Assembly: GCA_023489135.1 (NCBI GenBank)
Contig: JAMDCE010000538.1
Location: 1-5,634 of the forward strand
From: Chloroflexota bacterium
GTDB taxonomy: Bacteria > Chloroflexota > Chloroflexia > JAMDCE01
Reading direction: 5' to 3'
Length of the DNA stretch: 5,634 nucleotides
The notes under the pieces were generated by a model. It had not been told where the DNA came from. It did no database searches and was given only the letters and a program-made list of their open reading frames with translations. The translations under genes and the position numbers were made by a program. Within the stretch, counting starts at the first letter, position 1; every line of letters begins with the position of its first letter. Of the stretch, positions 1 to 5,467 are shown piece by piece.

Positions 1-54
1 ATCTGCCAGTGGAGAGTTTTGTTCTCTCACTGCCTTTAAACCTTCTTTGGTCAT
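1..54 (-). CDS. Possible start of a divergent gene, cut by window edge
   Basis: On the minus strand an ATG at 54-52 opens 18 codons that stay open to the window edge (MTKEGLKAVREQNSPLAD). The purine-rich string GGAGGAG lies upstream at 72-66, 11 nt from the ATG, which is a long but possible Shine-Dalgarno spacing. A weak promoter candidate sits further upstream at 200-227. The peptide is hydrophilic and begins in the way a cytoplasmic protein might, but it is far too short to assign a family. It could equally be chance. Confidence 0.15.
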   Translation of the reverse strand, partial: MTKEGLKAVREQNSPLAD

Positions 55-199
55 TACAAGCCCGGCTCCTCCACCACTATATAGAAGGGAGTGAATTTAT
101 CAACCGTCCTTCGAGAGACCAGACTATCCCTCCAATCGGTTCTGCCATAACCGCATCCATCCCGCCCATAGGGAGGTGAATAGAGTTAACAAAGCAAAG

Positions 200-227
200 A
201 ATATATTTTAGCGTAATCAATTAGCAA
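200..227 (-). promoter_or_regulatory. Weak minus-strand promoter candidate
   Basis: Read on the minus strand, TTGCTA (227-222) and TATATT (205-200) are separated by 16 nt, matching the sigma-70 consensus at 4 of 6 and 5 of 6 positions. The surroundings are AT-rich, where such matches arise easily by chance. If real, it would serve the candidate divergent gene at the left edge through a leader of about 140 nt. Confidence 0.2.
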
Positions 228-391
228 ATACCATGCCAATTTGCTTTTAGTTTTTAATAATGCTTTCGCCTTCCTATCTTCGACCAAGATTGGGGACAGG
301 TTTAATGTAGGTGTCCTCGCCCATTGGTCAAGAGGAGCAGATGTGGTATCCTTACTGTAATGGGACCTGCATCATGAGCTCTCTACGCCTT

Positions 392-438
392 AACGCAGAC
401 GAATCAGCTGTATGTCGGTACAGCAGGTTAACTGCGTT
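392..438. repeat. Nested inverted repeat (two-stem hairpin)
   Basis: AACGCAG (392-398) pairs perfectly with CTGCGTT (432-438). Inside it GCTGTA (407-412) pairs perfectly with TACAGC (419-424) around the 6-nt loop TGTCGG. The two helices are separated by an internal loop of 8 and 7 nt. This gives 13 Watson-Crick pairs in 47 nt. No T-tract follows, so it is not an intrinsic terminator. It could be a small structured RNA, a regulator-binding site or chance; I cannot assign a function. Confidence 0.45.
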
Positions 439-624
439 CGTGGCCCAGGCGACGCGAGCAGTTTTGTGGTAAAATTGATGCTGTGGGGGCAAGCCGGTCT
501 TTTGTCCAGGGTGACCCGCCTGGTCGCTCCTACTCGATTGGTTTCTTAACCCACATAAACCGCCAGGCTTCCAGGCGGCGAACGGGCAATAATTGAAAGA
601 CCTTATTACCTAACACAATGGGGC

Positions 625-653
625 TTGCATAAAGTTCGACGATGAGGTAAAAT
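625..653 (+). promoter_or_regulatory. Sigma-70-type promoter for tRNA-Thr-tuf
   Basis: A -35 element TTGCAT (625-630) and a -10 element TAAAAT (648-653) are separated by exactly 17 nt, the optimal spacing. Transcription would begin near 660, leaving a 5' extension of about 20 nt before tRNA-Thr. Position and quality make this the likely main promoter of the tRNA-Thr-tuf unit and possibly of genes further downstream. It was identified by eye only. Confidence 0.6.
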
Positions 654-679
654 AGTCGTTCGTGACCACCTGAACCAGC

Positions 680-755
<76 letters not shown>

Positions 756-775
756 GCCCAGTGCTTTCGCGTTTC

Positions 776-797
776 GGAGATGATGCTTGGCATCTCC
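776..797 (+). other. Hairpin in the tuf leader
   Basis: GGAGATG (776-782) pairs with CATCTCC (791-797) around an 8-nt loop, between tRNA-Thr and the tuf ribosome-binding site. There is no T-tract long enough for a terminator. It may mark an RNA processing site or protect the 5' end of the tuf mRNA after tRNA excision; that role is inference. Confidence 0.35.
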
Positions 798-807
798 CGT
801 ATCCTTT

Positions 808-813
808 AGGAGG
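808..813 (+). promoter_or_regulatory. Ribosome-binding site that sets the tuf start
   Basis: A perfect AGGAGG lies 6 nt before the GTG at 820. This decides in favour of GTG 820 over the in-frame TTG at 787, which has no such site and would add 11 residues unlike any EF-Tu N-terminus. Confidence 0.85.
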
Positions 814-819
814 AGAAGA

Positions 820-2022
820 GTGGCGAAGAAGAAATTTGAGAGGACGAAGCCTCACGTTAATGTAGGGACGATAGGGCACATTGATCATGGGAAGACGACC
901 CTAACGGCGGCTATAACCAAAGTATTGGCTCTCCGAGGGGAAGCGGAGTTTCGCAGTTTTGACAGCATCGACAATGCTCCTGAGGAGAGGGAGCGAGGCA
1001 TCACCATTGCCATCGCTCACGTGGAGTATGAGTCGGATAAGAGGCACTACGCTCACGTCGACTGCCCTGGTCACGCTGACTACATCAAGAATATGATCAC
1101 CGGGGCGGCCCAGATGGATGGGGCTATTCTGGTAGTGAGTGCGCCGGATGGACCGATGCCTCAGACCAGGGAGCACATTCTTCTGGCTCGGCAAGTGGAA
1201 GTGCCGAGTATGGTGGTCTTCCTGAACAAAGTAGATGCCATGGCCGACGAAGAGCTTTTGGAGTTGGTGGAGATAGAGGTAAGGGAGTTACTGGACAAGT
1301 ACAACTTCCCTGGGGATTCCATTCCGATCATTAGAGGGAGCGCCCTAAAGGCGTTGGAGAGCACCTCTACCGATCCCAATGCTCCTGAGTACCAGTCGAT
1401 CTGGGAGTTAGTGCACGCCATAGACGAGTACATACCGACGCCGGAGCGAGCCATAGACAAGCCGTTCCTGATGCCCATCGAGGACGTTTTTGGGATCAAG
1501 GGGCGAGGGACGGTGGTAACGGGGAGAGTAGAGCGAGGGACGGTCAAGGTAGGGGAAGAAGTAGAGATCGTCGGGATGAAGAGTGAGGTTCGGAAGGTTG
1601 TGGTGACGGGCGTAGAGATGTTCAAGAAGCTCTTGGACCAAGGGCAGGCTGGAGACAACATTGGGTGTCTGTTGCGAGGGGTAGAGCGGACGGAGGTAGA
1701 GCGAGGGCAGGTATTGGCGAAGCCTGGGAGCATCAAGCCGCACACGAACTTTCTGGCGCAGGTGTTGGTGTTGACGAAGGAAGAAGGGGGGAGGCATACT
1801 CCATTCTTTCCTGGATATCGGCCGCAGTTCTACCTGAGGACGACGGACGTGACGGGGAACATTGAGCTACCTGAAGGGGTAGAGATGGTAATGCCTGGCG
1901 ACAACGTGCAGATGAAGGTAGAGTTGATCGTACCGGTAGCCATCGAGGAAGGCTTGCGCTTCGCCATTCGCGAAGGAGGCCGCACTGTAGGCGCGGGCGC
2001 CGTTACTAAGATTTTGGAGTAG
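820..2022 (+). CDS. tuf: Elongation factor Tu (EF-Tu)
   Basis: GTPase that carries aminoacyl-tRNA to the ribosomal A site. At 400 residues it has normal full length. Domain I (about 1-208) shows the P-loop GHIDHGKT (19-26), the switch I segment RGITI (59-63), DCPGH (81-85) with the catalytic His85, NKVD (136-139) and SAL (174-176). Domain II carries GRGTVVTG (228-235) and domain III runs to the end, with [13 protein letters not shown] and GMRFA-like [16 protein letters not shown]. The usual Val in the P-loop is Ile here, a mild change. The GTG start is fixed by a perfect Shine-Dalgarno sequence 6 nt upstream. The gene lies between tRNA-Thr and rpmG. Codon choice is odd: GGG, ACG, GTA and CGA dominate until about 1935, then GGC and CGC take over in the last 30 codons. 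The sequence resembles Chloroflexota EF-Tu as I recall it. Confidence 0.99.
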   Translation: MAKKKFERTKPHVNVGTIGHIDHGKTTLTAAITKVLALRGEAEFRSFDSIDNAPEERERGITIAIAHVEYESDKRHYAHVDCPGHADYIKNMITGAAQMDGAILVVSAPDGPMPQTREHILLARQVEVPSMVVFLNKVDAMADEELLELVEIEVRELLDKYNFPGDSIPIIRGSALKALESTSTDPNAPEYQSIWELVHAIDEYIPTPERAIDKPFLMPIEDVFGIKGRGTVVTGRVERGTVKVGEEVEIVGMKSEVRKVVVTGVEMFKKLLDQGQAGDNIGCLLRGVERTEVERGQVLAKPGSIKPHTNFLAQVLVLTKEEGGRHTPFFPGYRPQFYLRTTDVTGNIELPEGVEMVMPGDNVQMKVELIVPVAIEEGLRFAIREGGRTVGAGAVTKILE

Positions 2023-2032
2023 AGATTAGCAA

Positions 2033-2197
2033 ATGGCCAAGAAGGCTGATAGAATTATCATTACTATGGCTTGCACTCAGTGCAAGGAGCGCAACTACAC
2101 AACGACGAAGAATCGGCGGAACGATTCAGGCCGGTTGGAACTGAACAAGTTCTGCCCGCGTTGTCGCCAAGAAGTGCTGCATAGGGAAACACGATAA
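2033..2197 (+). CDS. rpmG: 50S ribosomal protein L33
   Basis: Small basic protein of the large ribosomal subunit, located near the E site. The 54 residues match the family's usual length of about 50-55. It keeps both cysteine pairs of the zinc-binding (C+) form, C14-x2-C17 and C41-x2-C44, and typical family stretches ([27 protein letters not shown]). It starts 10 nt after the tuf stop. The only Shine-Dalgarno-like string is GGAG at 2016-2019, inside the end of tuf and 13 nt from the ATG, so its translation may depend on coupling to tuf. The tuf-rpmG-tRNA-Trp-secE order occurs in many bacteria. Confidence 0.97.
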   Translation: MAKKADRIIITMACTQCKERNYTTTKNRRNDSGRLELNKFCPRCRQEVLHRETR

Positions 2198-2203
2198 ATC
2201 CAG

Positions 2204-2233
2204 GGCTGATGGCTGGTCAACCAGCCACCAGCC
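2204..2233 (+). repeat. Strong hairpin between rpmG and tRNA-Trp
   Basis: GGCTGATGGCTGG (2204-2216) pairs with CCAGCCACCAGCC (2221-2233) around the tetraloop TCAA: 12 pairs with a single A-C mismatch. It starts 6 nt after the rpmG stop and ends 7 nt before tRNA-Trp. No T-tract follows, so it is more likely an mRNA 3'-end stabiliser or a processing signal beside the tRNA than a terminator. The AGCTGATGGCTG-type wording is also seen in dispersed repeats of some genomes. Confidence 0.6.
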
Positions 2234-2240
2234 GTTACAC

Positions 2241-2317
2241 AGGTCTGTAGCTCAATTTGGTAGAGCAGCGGTCTCCAAAACCGCCGGTTGTCGGTTCGAG
2301 TCCGGCCAGACCTGCCA
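2241..2317 (+). tRNA. tRNA-Trp (anticodon CCA)
   Basis: A complete 77-nt cloverleaf. The acceptor stem AGGTCTG pairs fully with CAGACCT, the D-arm is GCTC/GAGC with a 9-nt loop, the anticodon stem is GCGGT/ACCGC with loop CTCCAAA (anticodon CCA at 2275-2277), and the T-arm is GTCGG/CCGGC with one G-U pair. The discriminator G and an encoded CCA end agree with bacterial tRNA-Trp. It reads UGG codons. It lies between rpmG and secE, a placement shared by many bacteria, and must be cut out of the polycistronic transcript. Confidence 0.97.
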
Positions 2318-2375
2318 GTTTTGTCAAGAAACAGCCGGGTGTTCCCGCCGGACCGCCTGTGCTAGGGGAGACTAG

Positions 2376-2585
2376 ATGGCAAGCAAGGTTGCCGCAAAAA
2401 AAGAGAATCCTCTTTTCAGACTCTATAAGGATACTCGCTCAGAACTGAAGAAGGTGGTCTGGCCCACGCGGGAAGAGGTCATCAAGCTGACGATGGTAGT
2501 GATAGCGCTGTCCATTGCTGTTGGGGCGACGCTGGGGCTGGCTGACTATATCTTCCTTGAATTTTACAAGTTTCTGGCTCCATAG
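2376..2585 (+). CDS. secE: Preprotein translocase subunit SecE
   Basis: Essential membrane subunit that clamps the SecY channel of the general secretion translocase. At 69 residues it is the short, single-spanning form found in most bacteria outside the enteric group, which have three membrane segments. A basic N-terminus is followed by the family signature around residues 19-37 (TRSELKKVVWPTREEVIK), which forms the amphipathic helix on the cytoplasmic face. One hydrophobic segment follows at about 38-59. AGGGGAG at 2364-2370, 5 nt before the ATG, sets the start. It lies between tRNA-Trp and nusG, its standard neighbour. Confidence 0.97.
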   Translation: MASKVAAKKENPLFRLYKDTRSELKKVVWPTREEVIKLTMVVIALSIAVGATLGLADYIFLEFYKFLAP

Positions 2586-2605
2586 AGCGGCGAAGGATAA
2601 GAGTA

Positions 2606-3235
2606 GTGAAGCGAATCTCGGAAGAACAAGAGCAGGAAATCACTGAGGCCGCGCAGCCAGAAGAGGGCGTGGGCGTCGAAGAACTGCATCTAGCGCCAAC
2701 TCACGAAGAGAACAAGCGCTGGTACGTAATCCATACCTACTCTGGCTACGAAAACAAGGTGAAGAAAAACTTGGAGCACCGCATCGAGTCGATGGGGGTC
2801 CAAGATAAGATCTTTCAGGTCGTCGTGCCTACGGAAGAGGAGATTGAGATCAAGAATGGCCAGCGCCATACGGTCCAGCGGAAGGTTTTCCCTGGCTACG
2901 TGCTGGTGCAGATGATGATGACCGATGACTCCTGGTATGTGGTGCGAAATACACCGGGAGTCACCAGCTTTGTGGGGTCGGGCAATAAACCAACTCCTTT
3001 GGACGACGAGGAGGTCGGCGCTATCCTGAGACAGATGGAAGCGGAAGCTCCTCGGGTCAAGGTTAGCCTGAGCGTTGGTCAGGCGGTCCGGATCATCGAT
3101 GGCCCATTTACCGATTTCGAAGGTACGGTGGATGAAATCAATCACGAAAAAGGCAAGATCAAGGTCCTCGTTTCCTTCTTTGGAAGAGAGACTCCTGTGG
3201 AGCTGGATTTCCTCCAGGTAGAGAAACTGATTTAG
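2606..3235 (+). CDS. nusG: Transcription termination/antitermination factor NusG
   Basis: Transcription factor that binds the RNA polymerase clamp, affects pausing, and links RNA polymerase to Rho or to ribosomal protein S10. The 209 residues comprise an NGN domain at about 37-147 (RWYVIHTYSGYENKV at 38-52, FPGYVLV at 95-101, NTPGVTSFVG at 115-124) and a KOW domain at about 155-209 (VGQAVRIIDGPFTDFEGTV). The first 35 or so residues are a glutamate-rich extension absent from the 181-residue E. coli protein; extensions of this kind occur in several phyla. GAAGGA at 2592-2597, 8 nt before the GTG, supports that start. The gap to secE is only 20 nt, indicating co-transcription. Confidence 0.98.
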   Translation: MKRISEEQEQEITEAAQPEEGVGVEELHLAPTHEENKRWYVIHTYSGYENKVKKNLEHRIESMGVQDKIFQVVVPTEEEIEIKNGQRHTVQRKVFPGYVLVQMMMTDDSWYVVRNTPGVTSFVGSGNKPTPLDDEEVGAILRQMEAEAPRVKVSLSVGQAVRIIDGPFTDFEGTVDEINHEKGKIKVLVSFFGRETPVELDFLQVEKLI

Positions 3236-3261
3236 AGATAAACGTTTAAGGAGAAAAGTTC

Positions 3262-3690
3262 GTGGCCAAGAAGGTCAAAGCCATTATTAAGCTGCAGATC
3301 GCAGCCGGCAAGGCCAATCCCGCACCACCCATCGGCCCGGCCCTGGGTCAGCACGGCGTCAATATTATGGCCTTCTGCAAAGAATACAACGAGCGAACGG
3401 CCGCTCAAGCTGGGCTGATTATTCCGGTCGAAATAACGGTCTTCGAGGACCGGTCCTTCACCTTTGTGACCAAGACACCTCCCGCGGCCGACATGCTGCG
3501 GCGCGCCGCCGGCATCGAAAAGGGTTCGGCCACGGCCAATCGAACGAAGGTGGGGCGGATCACTCGCCAGCAACTCCGGGAGATCGCCGAGACCAAGCTG
3601 AAGGACCTGAATGCGCTGGATTTCCAGGCGGCCGAGCGAGTGGTAGCCGGTACAGCCCGAAGTATGGGCATAGAGATTGAAGAAAAGTAG
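3262..3690 (+). CDS. rplK: 50S ribosomal protein L11
   Basis: Protein of the GTPase-associated centre at the base of the ribosomal stalk, binding 23S rRNA helices 43-44. At 142 residues it has normal length. The N-terminal domain (about 1-70) includes the proline-rich [15 protein letters not shown] (22-36), the switch region targeted by thiopeptides and touched by elongation factors. The C-terminal RNA-binding domain (about 74-142) includes [16 protein letters not shown] and [16 protein letters not shown] at 3248-3253, 8 nt before the GTG, fixes the start. It follows nusG by 26 nt and precedes rplA, with which it is normally co-regulated by L1. Confidence 0.99.
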   Translation: MAKKVKAIIKLQIAAGKANPAPPIGPALGQHGVNIMAFCKEYNERTAAQAGLIIPVEITVFEDRSFTFVTKTPPAADMLRRAAGIEKGSATANRTKVGRITRQQLREIAETKLKDLNALDFQAAERVVAGTARSMGIEIEEK

Positions 3691-3701
3691 CGCTGAATCT
3701 A

Positions 3702-3750
3702 GTGGGAGGGACGTGACTCAGGTAAGAGGACCACGTCCCAATAGCACCAC
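3702..3750 (+). promoter_or_regulatory. L1-binding operator in the rplK-rplA mRNA leader
   Basis: The RNA folds as outer helix GUGG (3702-3705) with CCAC (3747-3750), an asymmetric internal loop GA opposite AAUAGCA, and a perfect inner 8-bp helix at 3708-3715/3732-3739 with a 16-nt loop. The GUGGGAGG strand facing an A-rich loop followed by CCAC matches the L1-binding part of 23S rRNA helix 76 (GGUGGGAGG opposite GAAAUACCACC). From memory, it also matches the rplK-rplA gap of Bacillus subtilis. It abuts the rplA Shine-Dalgarno sequence AAGGAGG (3751-3757), so bound L1 would block rplA initiation. This is a sequence and structure match, not a demonstrated interaction. Confidence 0.75.
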
Positions 3751-3762
3751 AAGGAGGAATAA

Positions 3763-4353
3763 TTGCCTAATCACGGTAGAAAGTACAGCGAAGTAGCTCA
3801 GTTGGTGGAACGAACCAGGGCGTACGGACCGAAAGAGGCCGTCGAGCTGGTGAAGAAGACCTCGCCGGTCAAGTTCGATGCCACCGTCGAGGTTCACATG
3901 CGGCTAGGGATTGATCCTCGCCACGCCGACCAAATTGTGCGGGGAACGGCCGTCCTTCCGGCCGGAACTGGCAAGGAAAAGAAGATCCTCGTCTTTGCTC
4001 AGGGTGAAGCGGCTAAGATCGCCGAAGATGCCGGGGCCGACTATGTTGGCAGCGACGACCTGGTAAAGAAGATTGAGGAAGGCTGGCTTGATTTCGACGT
4101 GGCTATGGCCACGCCGGAGATGATGGGGAAGGTCGGTAAGCTGGGCAAGATCTTGGGCCGCCGAGGATTAATGCCAAATCCCAAGAGCGGTACAATCGTC
4201 CAGGGAAACGACATTCCGCGGGTGATTGAAGAGGTACGCCGGGGCAAAGTAGAGCACGATGGGCCCTGGCATCAACGTAGACGTCCAGCCGACCCTGGCG
4301 CTGGCGGCCGCGTAGGTGACATAACACCGTCTCGAACTGAATACCGACCGTAG
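3763..4353 (+). CDS. rplA: 50S ribosomal protein L1, broken by internal deletion and frameshift
   Basis: L1 forms the mobile stalk at the E site and represses its own mRNA. The TTG start is fixed by AAGGAGG at 3751-3757. Residues 1-164 are normal: the first part of domain I (to about 68, with [11 protein letters not shown]), then all of domain II, including [14 protein letters not shown] (132-145). After GKVE (161-164) the frame runs into unrelated residues and stops at 4351-4353, giving 196 residues against about 230 in the family. In the +1 frame from 4253 the normal L1 end resumes and stops at 4315. About 50 codons, the second half of RNA-binding domain I, are missing, and the net loss is 3n+2 nt. 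Either the copy is non-functional or the sequence is misassembled. L1-null mutants of E. coli are viable, so a real loss is possible. Confidence 0.85.
   Translation: MPNHGRKYSEVAQLVERTRAYGPKEAVELVKKTSPVKFDATVEVHMRLGIDPRHADQIVRGTAVLPAGTGKEKKILVFAQGEAAKIAEDAGADYVGSDDLVKKIEEGWLDFDVAMATPEMMGKVGKLGKILGRRGLMPNPKSGTIVQGNDIPRVIEEVRRGKVEHDGPWHQRRRPADPGAGGRVGDITPSRTEYRP
4253..4315 (+). pseudogene. rplA: Out-of-frame C-terminal end of rplA
   Basis: Reading AGC ACG ATG from 4253 gives [20 protein letters not shown] and a TAG at 4313-4315. The STMGPG motif is the conserved end of L1 domain I, whose Thr-Met-Gly contacts the RNA in Thermus thermophilus L1. This is therefore the authentic end of rplA, shifted by one frame from the N-terminal part. 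The junction shares the bases AG at 4253-4254 between the two frames, so the breakpoint cannot be placed more precisely. The true stop at 4315 also leaves the L10 leader free of coding sequence, as expected. Confidence 0.85.
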
Positions 4354-4440
4354 AAAGCCGGCGTGCCGCGAGGCACTTAATGGAGCAAAGCCCGCCGAGG
4401 TCAAGTTTGTTGTGAGCGTGTCTCTCTTAGGGGAGTGCGC
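4344..4440 (+). promoter_or_regulatory. L10 leader (autogenous L10-L12 binding site)
   Basis: RNA leader of rplJL. GACC (4346-4349) pairs with GGUC (4399-4402), and CGGC (4359-4362) pairs with GCCG (4394-4397) across a purine-rich internal loop (GUAGAAAG). A small hairpin GUGCC-GCGA-GGCAC (4363-4376) sits inside with a GNRA loop. The strings CUUAAU (4376-4381) and CCGAGG (4395-4400) are hallmarks of the L10 leader family. A second hairpin, GCGUG...UGCGC around CUCUC-UUAG-GGGAG (4416-4440), follows. In other bacteria the L10-L12 complex binds this RNA and lowers stalk-protein synthesis. The outer limits are approximate. Confidence 0.75.
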
Positions 4441-4450
4441 TGACACCGAC

Positions 4451-4482
4451 GGTCCTCGTGCGAGCGAGGACCTTTCTATTTT
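4451..4482 (+). terminator. Intrinsic terminator/attenuator before rplJ
   Basis: A perfect 8-bp stem, GGTCCTCG (4451-4458) with CGAGGACC (4465-4472), closes a 6-nt loop and is followed directly by TTTCTATTTT. It sits 36 nt before rplJ inside the operon, just after the L10 leader, so it is best read as a regulated attenuator. The upstream CGAGG at 4396-4400, part of the L10 site, could pair with CCTCG at 4454-4458 and prevent terminator formation; that switch is inference. Confidence 0.8.
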
Positions 4483-4518
4483 GTCCTTGTTTTCGGATTT
4501 CTTGAGGGGAGGAACAGT

Positions 4519-5040
4519 ATGCCGACACCGCAGAAACAAAAGACCGTTGAGGAGCTGTCGAAGAGATTGAGCCAGAGCCAGTTGTTGGTTCTCGCCGACT
4601 ACCGCGGTCTTACCGTGGCCGATCTGAGCAACTTAAGGCGGCAGCTTCGGGAGCACGGGGTGGAGTTTCAGGTAGCGAAGAACACCCTGGCGGCCCTGGC
4701 GGCCAAGAGCGTTGGGCTGGAGGGACTGCTGCCGCTGCTGGAAGGCCCCACCGCCATCGCCTTCGTCGAGGGAGGGATTGTGGCCCCCTCCAAGGTGCTA
4801 TCCGACTATGCGCGCACCTCGAAGGTCTTTTCTATCAAGGCCGGGCTTTTGAAGGGTCGAGCCATTTCGGCCGAGGACGTGGCCTCCCTGGCCACGCTGC
4901 CGCCGAGAGAGGTCTTGCTGGCGAGGGTCTTGGGTGGAATGCAGGCTCCCATGACCGGGCTGGTCACAGTGCTCAATGCTAACCTGCAGGGGCTGGTTCG
5001 GGTTCTGGACGGTCGTCGAGCGCAATTAGCTGGCGCCTAA
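4519..5040 (+). CDS. rplJ: 50S ribosomal protein L10
   Basis: Base of the ribosomal stalk. It binds 23S rRNA next to L11 and carries the L7/L12 dimers on its C-terminal helix. At 173 residues it is in the usual range (about 165-180). Visible family features are VLADYRGLTVADLSNLRRQLRE (24-45), KNTLAALA (54-61), LPPREVLLARVLGGMQAP (127-144), and a long C-terminal helix ending in RAQLAGA, where L12 N-terminal domains dock. GGGGAGG at 4506-4512, 6 nt before the ATG, sets the start. Expression is probably controlled by the leader and attenuator immediately upstream, through L10 itself. Confidence 0.99.
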   Translation: MPTPQKQKTVEELSKRLSQSQLLVLADYRGLTVADLSNLRRQLREHGVEFQVAKNTLAALAAKSVGLEGLLPLLEGPTAIAFVEGGIVAPSKVLSDYARTSKVFSIKAGLLKGRAISAEDVASLATLPPREVLLARVLGGMQAPMTGLVTVLNANLQGLVRVLDGRRAQLAGA

Positions 5041-5077
5041 TCAATAATAGCACTTAATTTGGAAGGAGACACCAACT

Positions 5078-5464
5078 ATGGCTATGACCAAGGACGAAAT
5101 GATCGGCGCGATCGAGAACATGACGGTTTTGGAGCTTTCCGAACTGGTTAAGGCTTTGGAAGAGCGCTTTGGCGTGAGCGCCGCCGCCCCCGTCGCCGTC
5201 GCCGCGGCCCCGACCGCCGGAGCTGCTGCCGCCGCTCCGGTCGAGGAAGAGAAGACTGAGTTCGACGTGGTGCTGAAGGAAATCGGCCCCAACAAGATTC
5301 AGGTCATCAAGGCCGTCCGAGAGCTCACGAGCCTGGGCCTCAAAGAAGCCAAGGATCTGGTCGAAGCAGCCCCTTCGTCGGTGCGCCAGGCCGTTCCCAA
5401 GGAAGAGGCCGAGGCGGTCAAGGCCAAGCTGGCCGACGCCGGCGCGGTGGTCGAAATCAAGTAA
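5078..5464 (+). CDS. rplL: 50S ribosomal protein L7/L12
   Basis: Multi-copy stalk protein that recruits and stimulates translational GTPases. The 128 residues show the three standard parts: an N-terminal dimerisation and L10-binding helix pair (about 1-33, [19 protein letters not shown]), a flexible Ala/Pro-rich hinge (about 34-57), and the C-terminal factor-binding domain (58-128), with [45 protein letters not shown] at 5061-5068, 9 nt before the first ATG, favours 5078 over the in-frame ATG at 5084. It follows rplJ by 37 nt with the same Shine-Dalgarno style. The hinge DNA is strongly GC-rich through GCC and GTC codons. Confidence 0.99.
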   Translation: MAMTKDEMIGAIENMTVLELSELVKALEERFGVSAAAPVAVAAAPTAGAAAAAPVEEEKTEFDVVLKEIGPNKIQVIKAVRELTSLGLKEAKDLVEAAPSSVRQAVPKEEAEAVKAKLADAGAVVEIK

Positions 5465-5467
5465 ACG

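Larger units (their letters stand above)
1..679. other. Upstream stretch with no supported gene
   Basis: I see no convincing protein-coding gene here on either strand. The part around 180-260 is visibly AT-rich compared with the operon, which suggests intergenic or decayed DNA. Short open stretches exist on the minus strand, such as one of roughly 60 codons ending with a TAA at 188-186, but it has no good start codon and no family I recognise. What can be supported is listed separately: a possible divergent gene start at the left edge with a weak promoter, a nested inverted repeat at 392-438, and a good promoter at 625-653 for the tRNA-Thr-tuf unit. Confidence 0.6.

Noticed and set aside
8..28. 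Hairpin AGTGGAGAG/CTCTCACT near the left edge as a terminator
   Set aside because: The stem has a bulged G and only GCCTTTAAACC follows, without a T-tract; it also overlaps the candidate divergent gene.
186..375. Minus-strand open stretch of about 60 codons ending at TAA 188-186
   Set aside because: It has no usable start codon and no ribosome-binding site, and I recognise no family. It could be a decayed gene fragment but cannot be supported.
374..472. Small plus-strand reading frame of 32 codons (MSSLRLNADESAVCRYSRL...)
   Set aside because: It has no Shine-Dalgarno sequence, no recognisable family, and overlaps the nested inverted repeat; random frames of this length are common.
470..475. 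TAAAAT as a second -10 element upstream of the operon
   Set aside because: No acceptable -35 hexamer lies 16-18 nt upstream.
787..819. Upstream in-frame TTG start for tuf, adding 11 residues
   Set aside because: The added residues are unlike EF-Tu N-termini and have no ribosome-binding site, while GTG 820 has a perfect AGGAGG 6 nt upstream.
1161..1797. Long minus-strand frames opposite tuf
   Set aside because: They are shadows of the highly biased tuf codons; the plus-strand EF-Tu is beyond doubt.
2257..2448. Plus-strand reading frame starting MVEQRSPKPPVVGSSPARPAS
   Set aside because: It is a translation of tRNA-Trp that runs into secE in another frame; the true secE start is ATG 2376 with its own ribosome-binding site.
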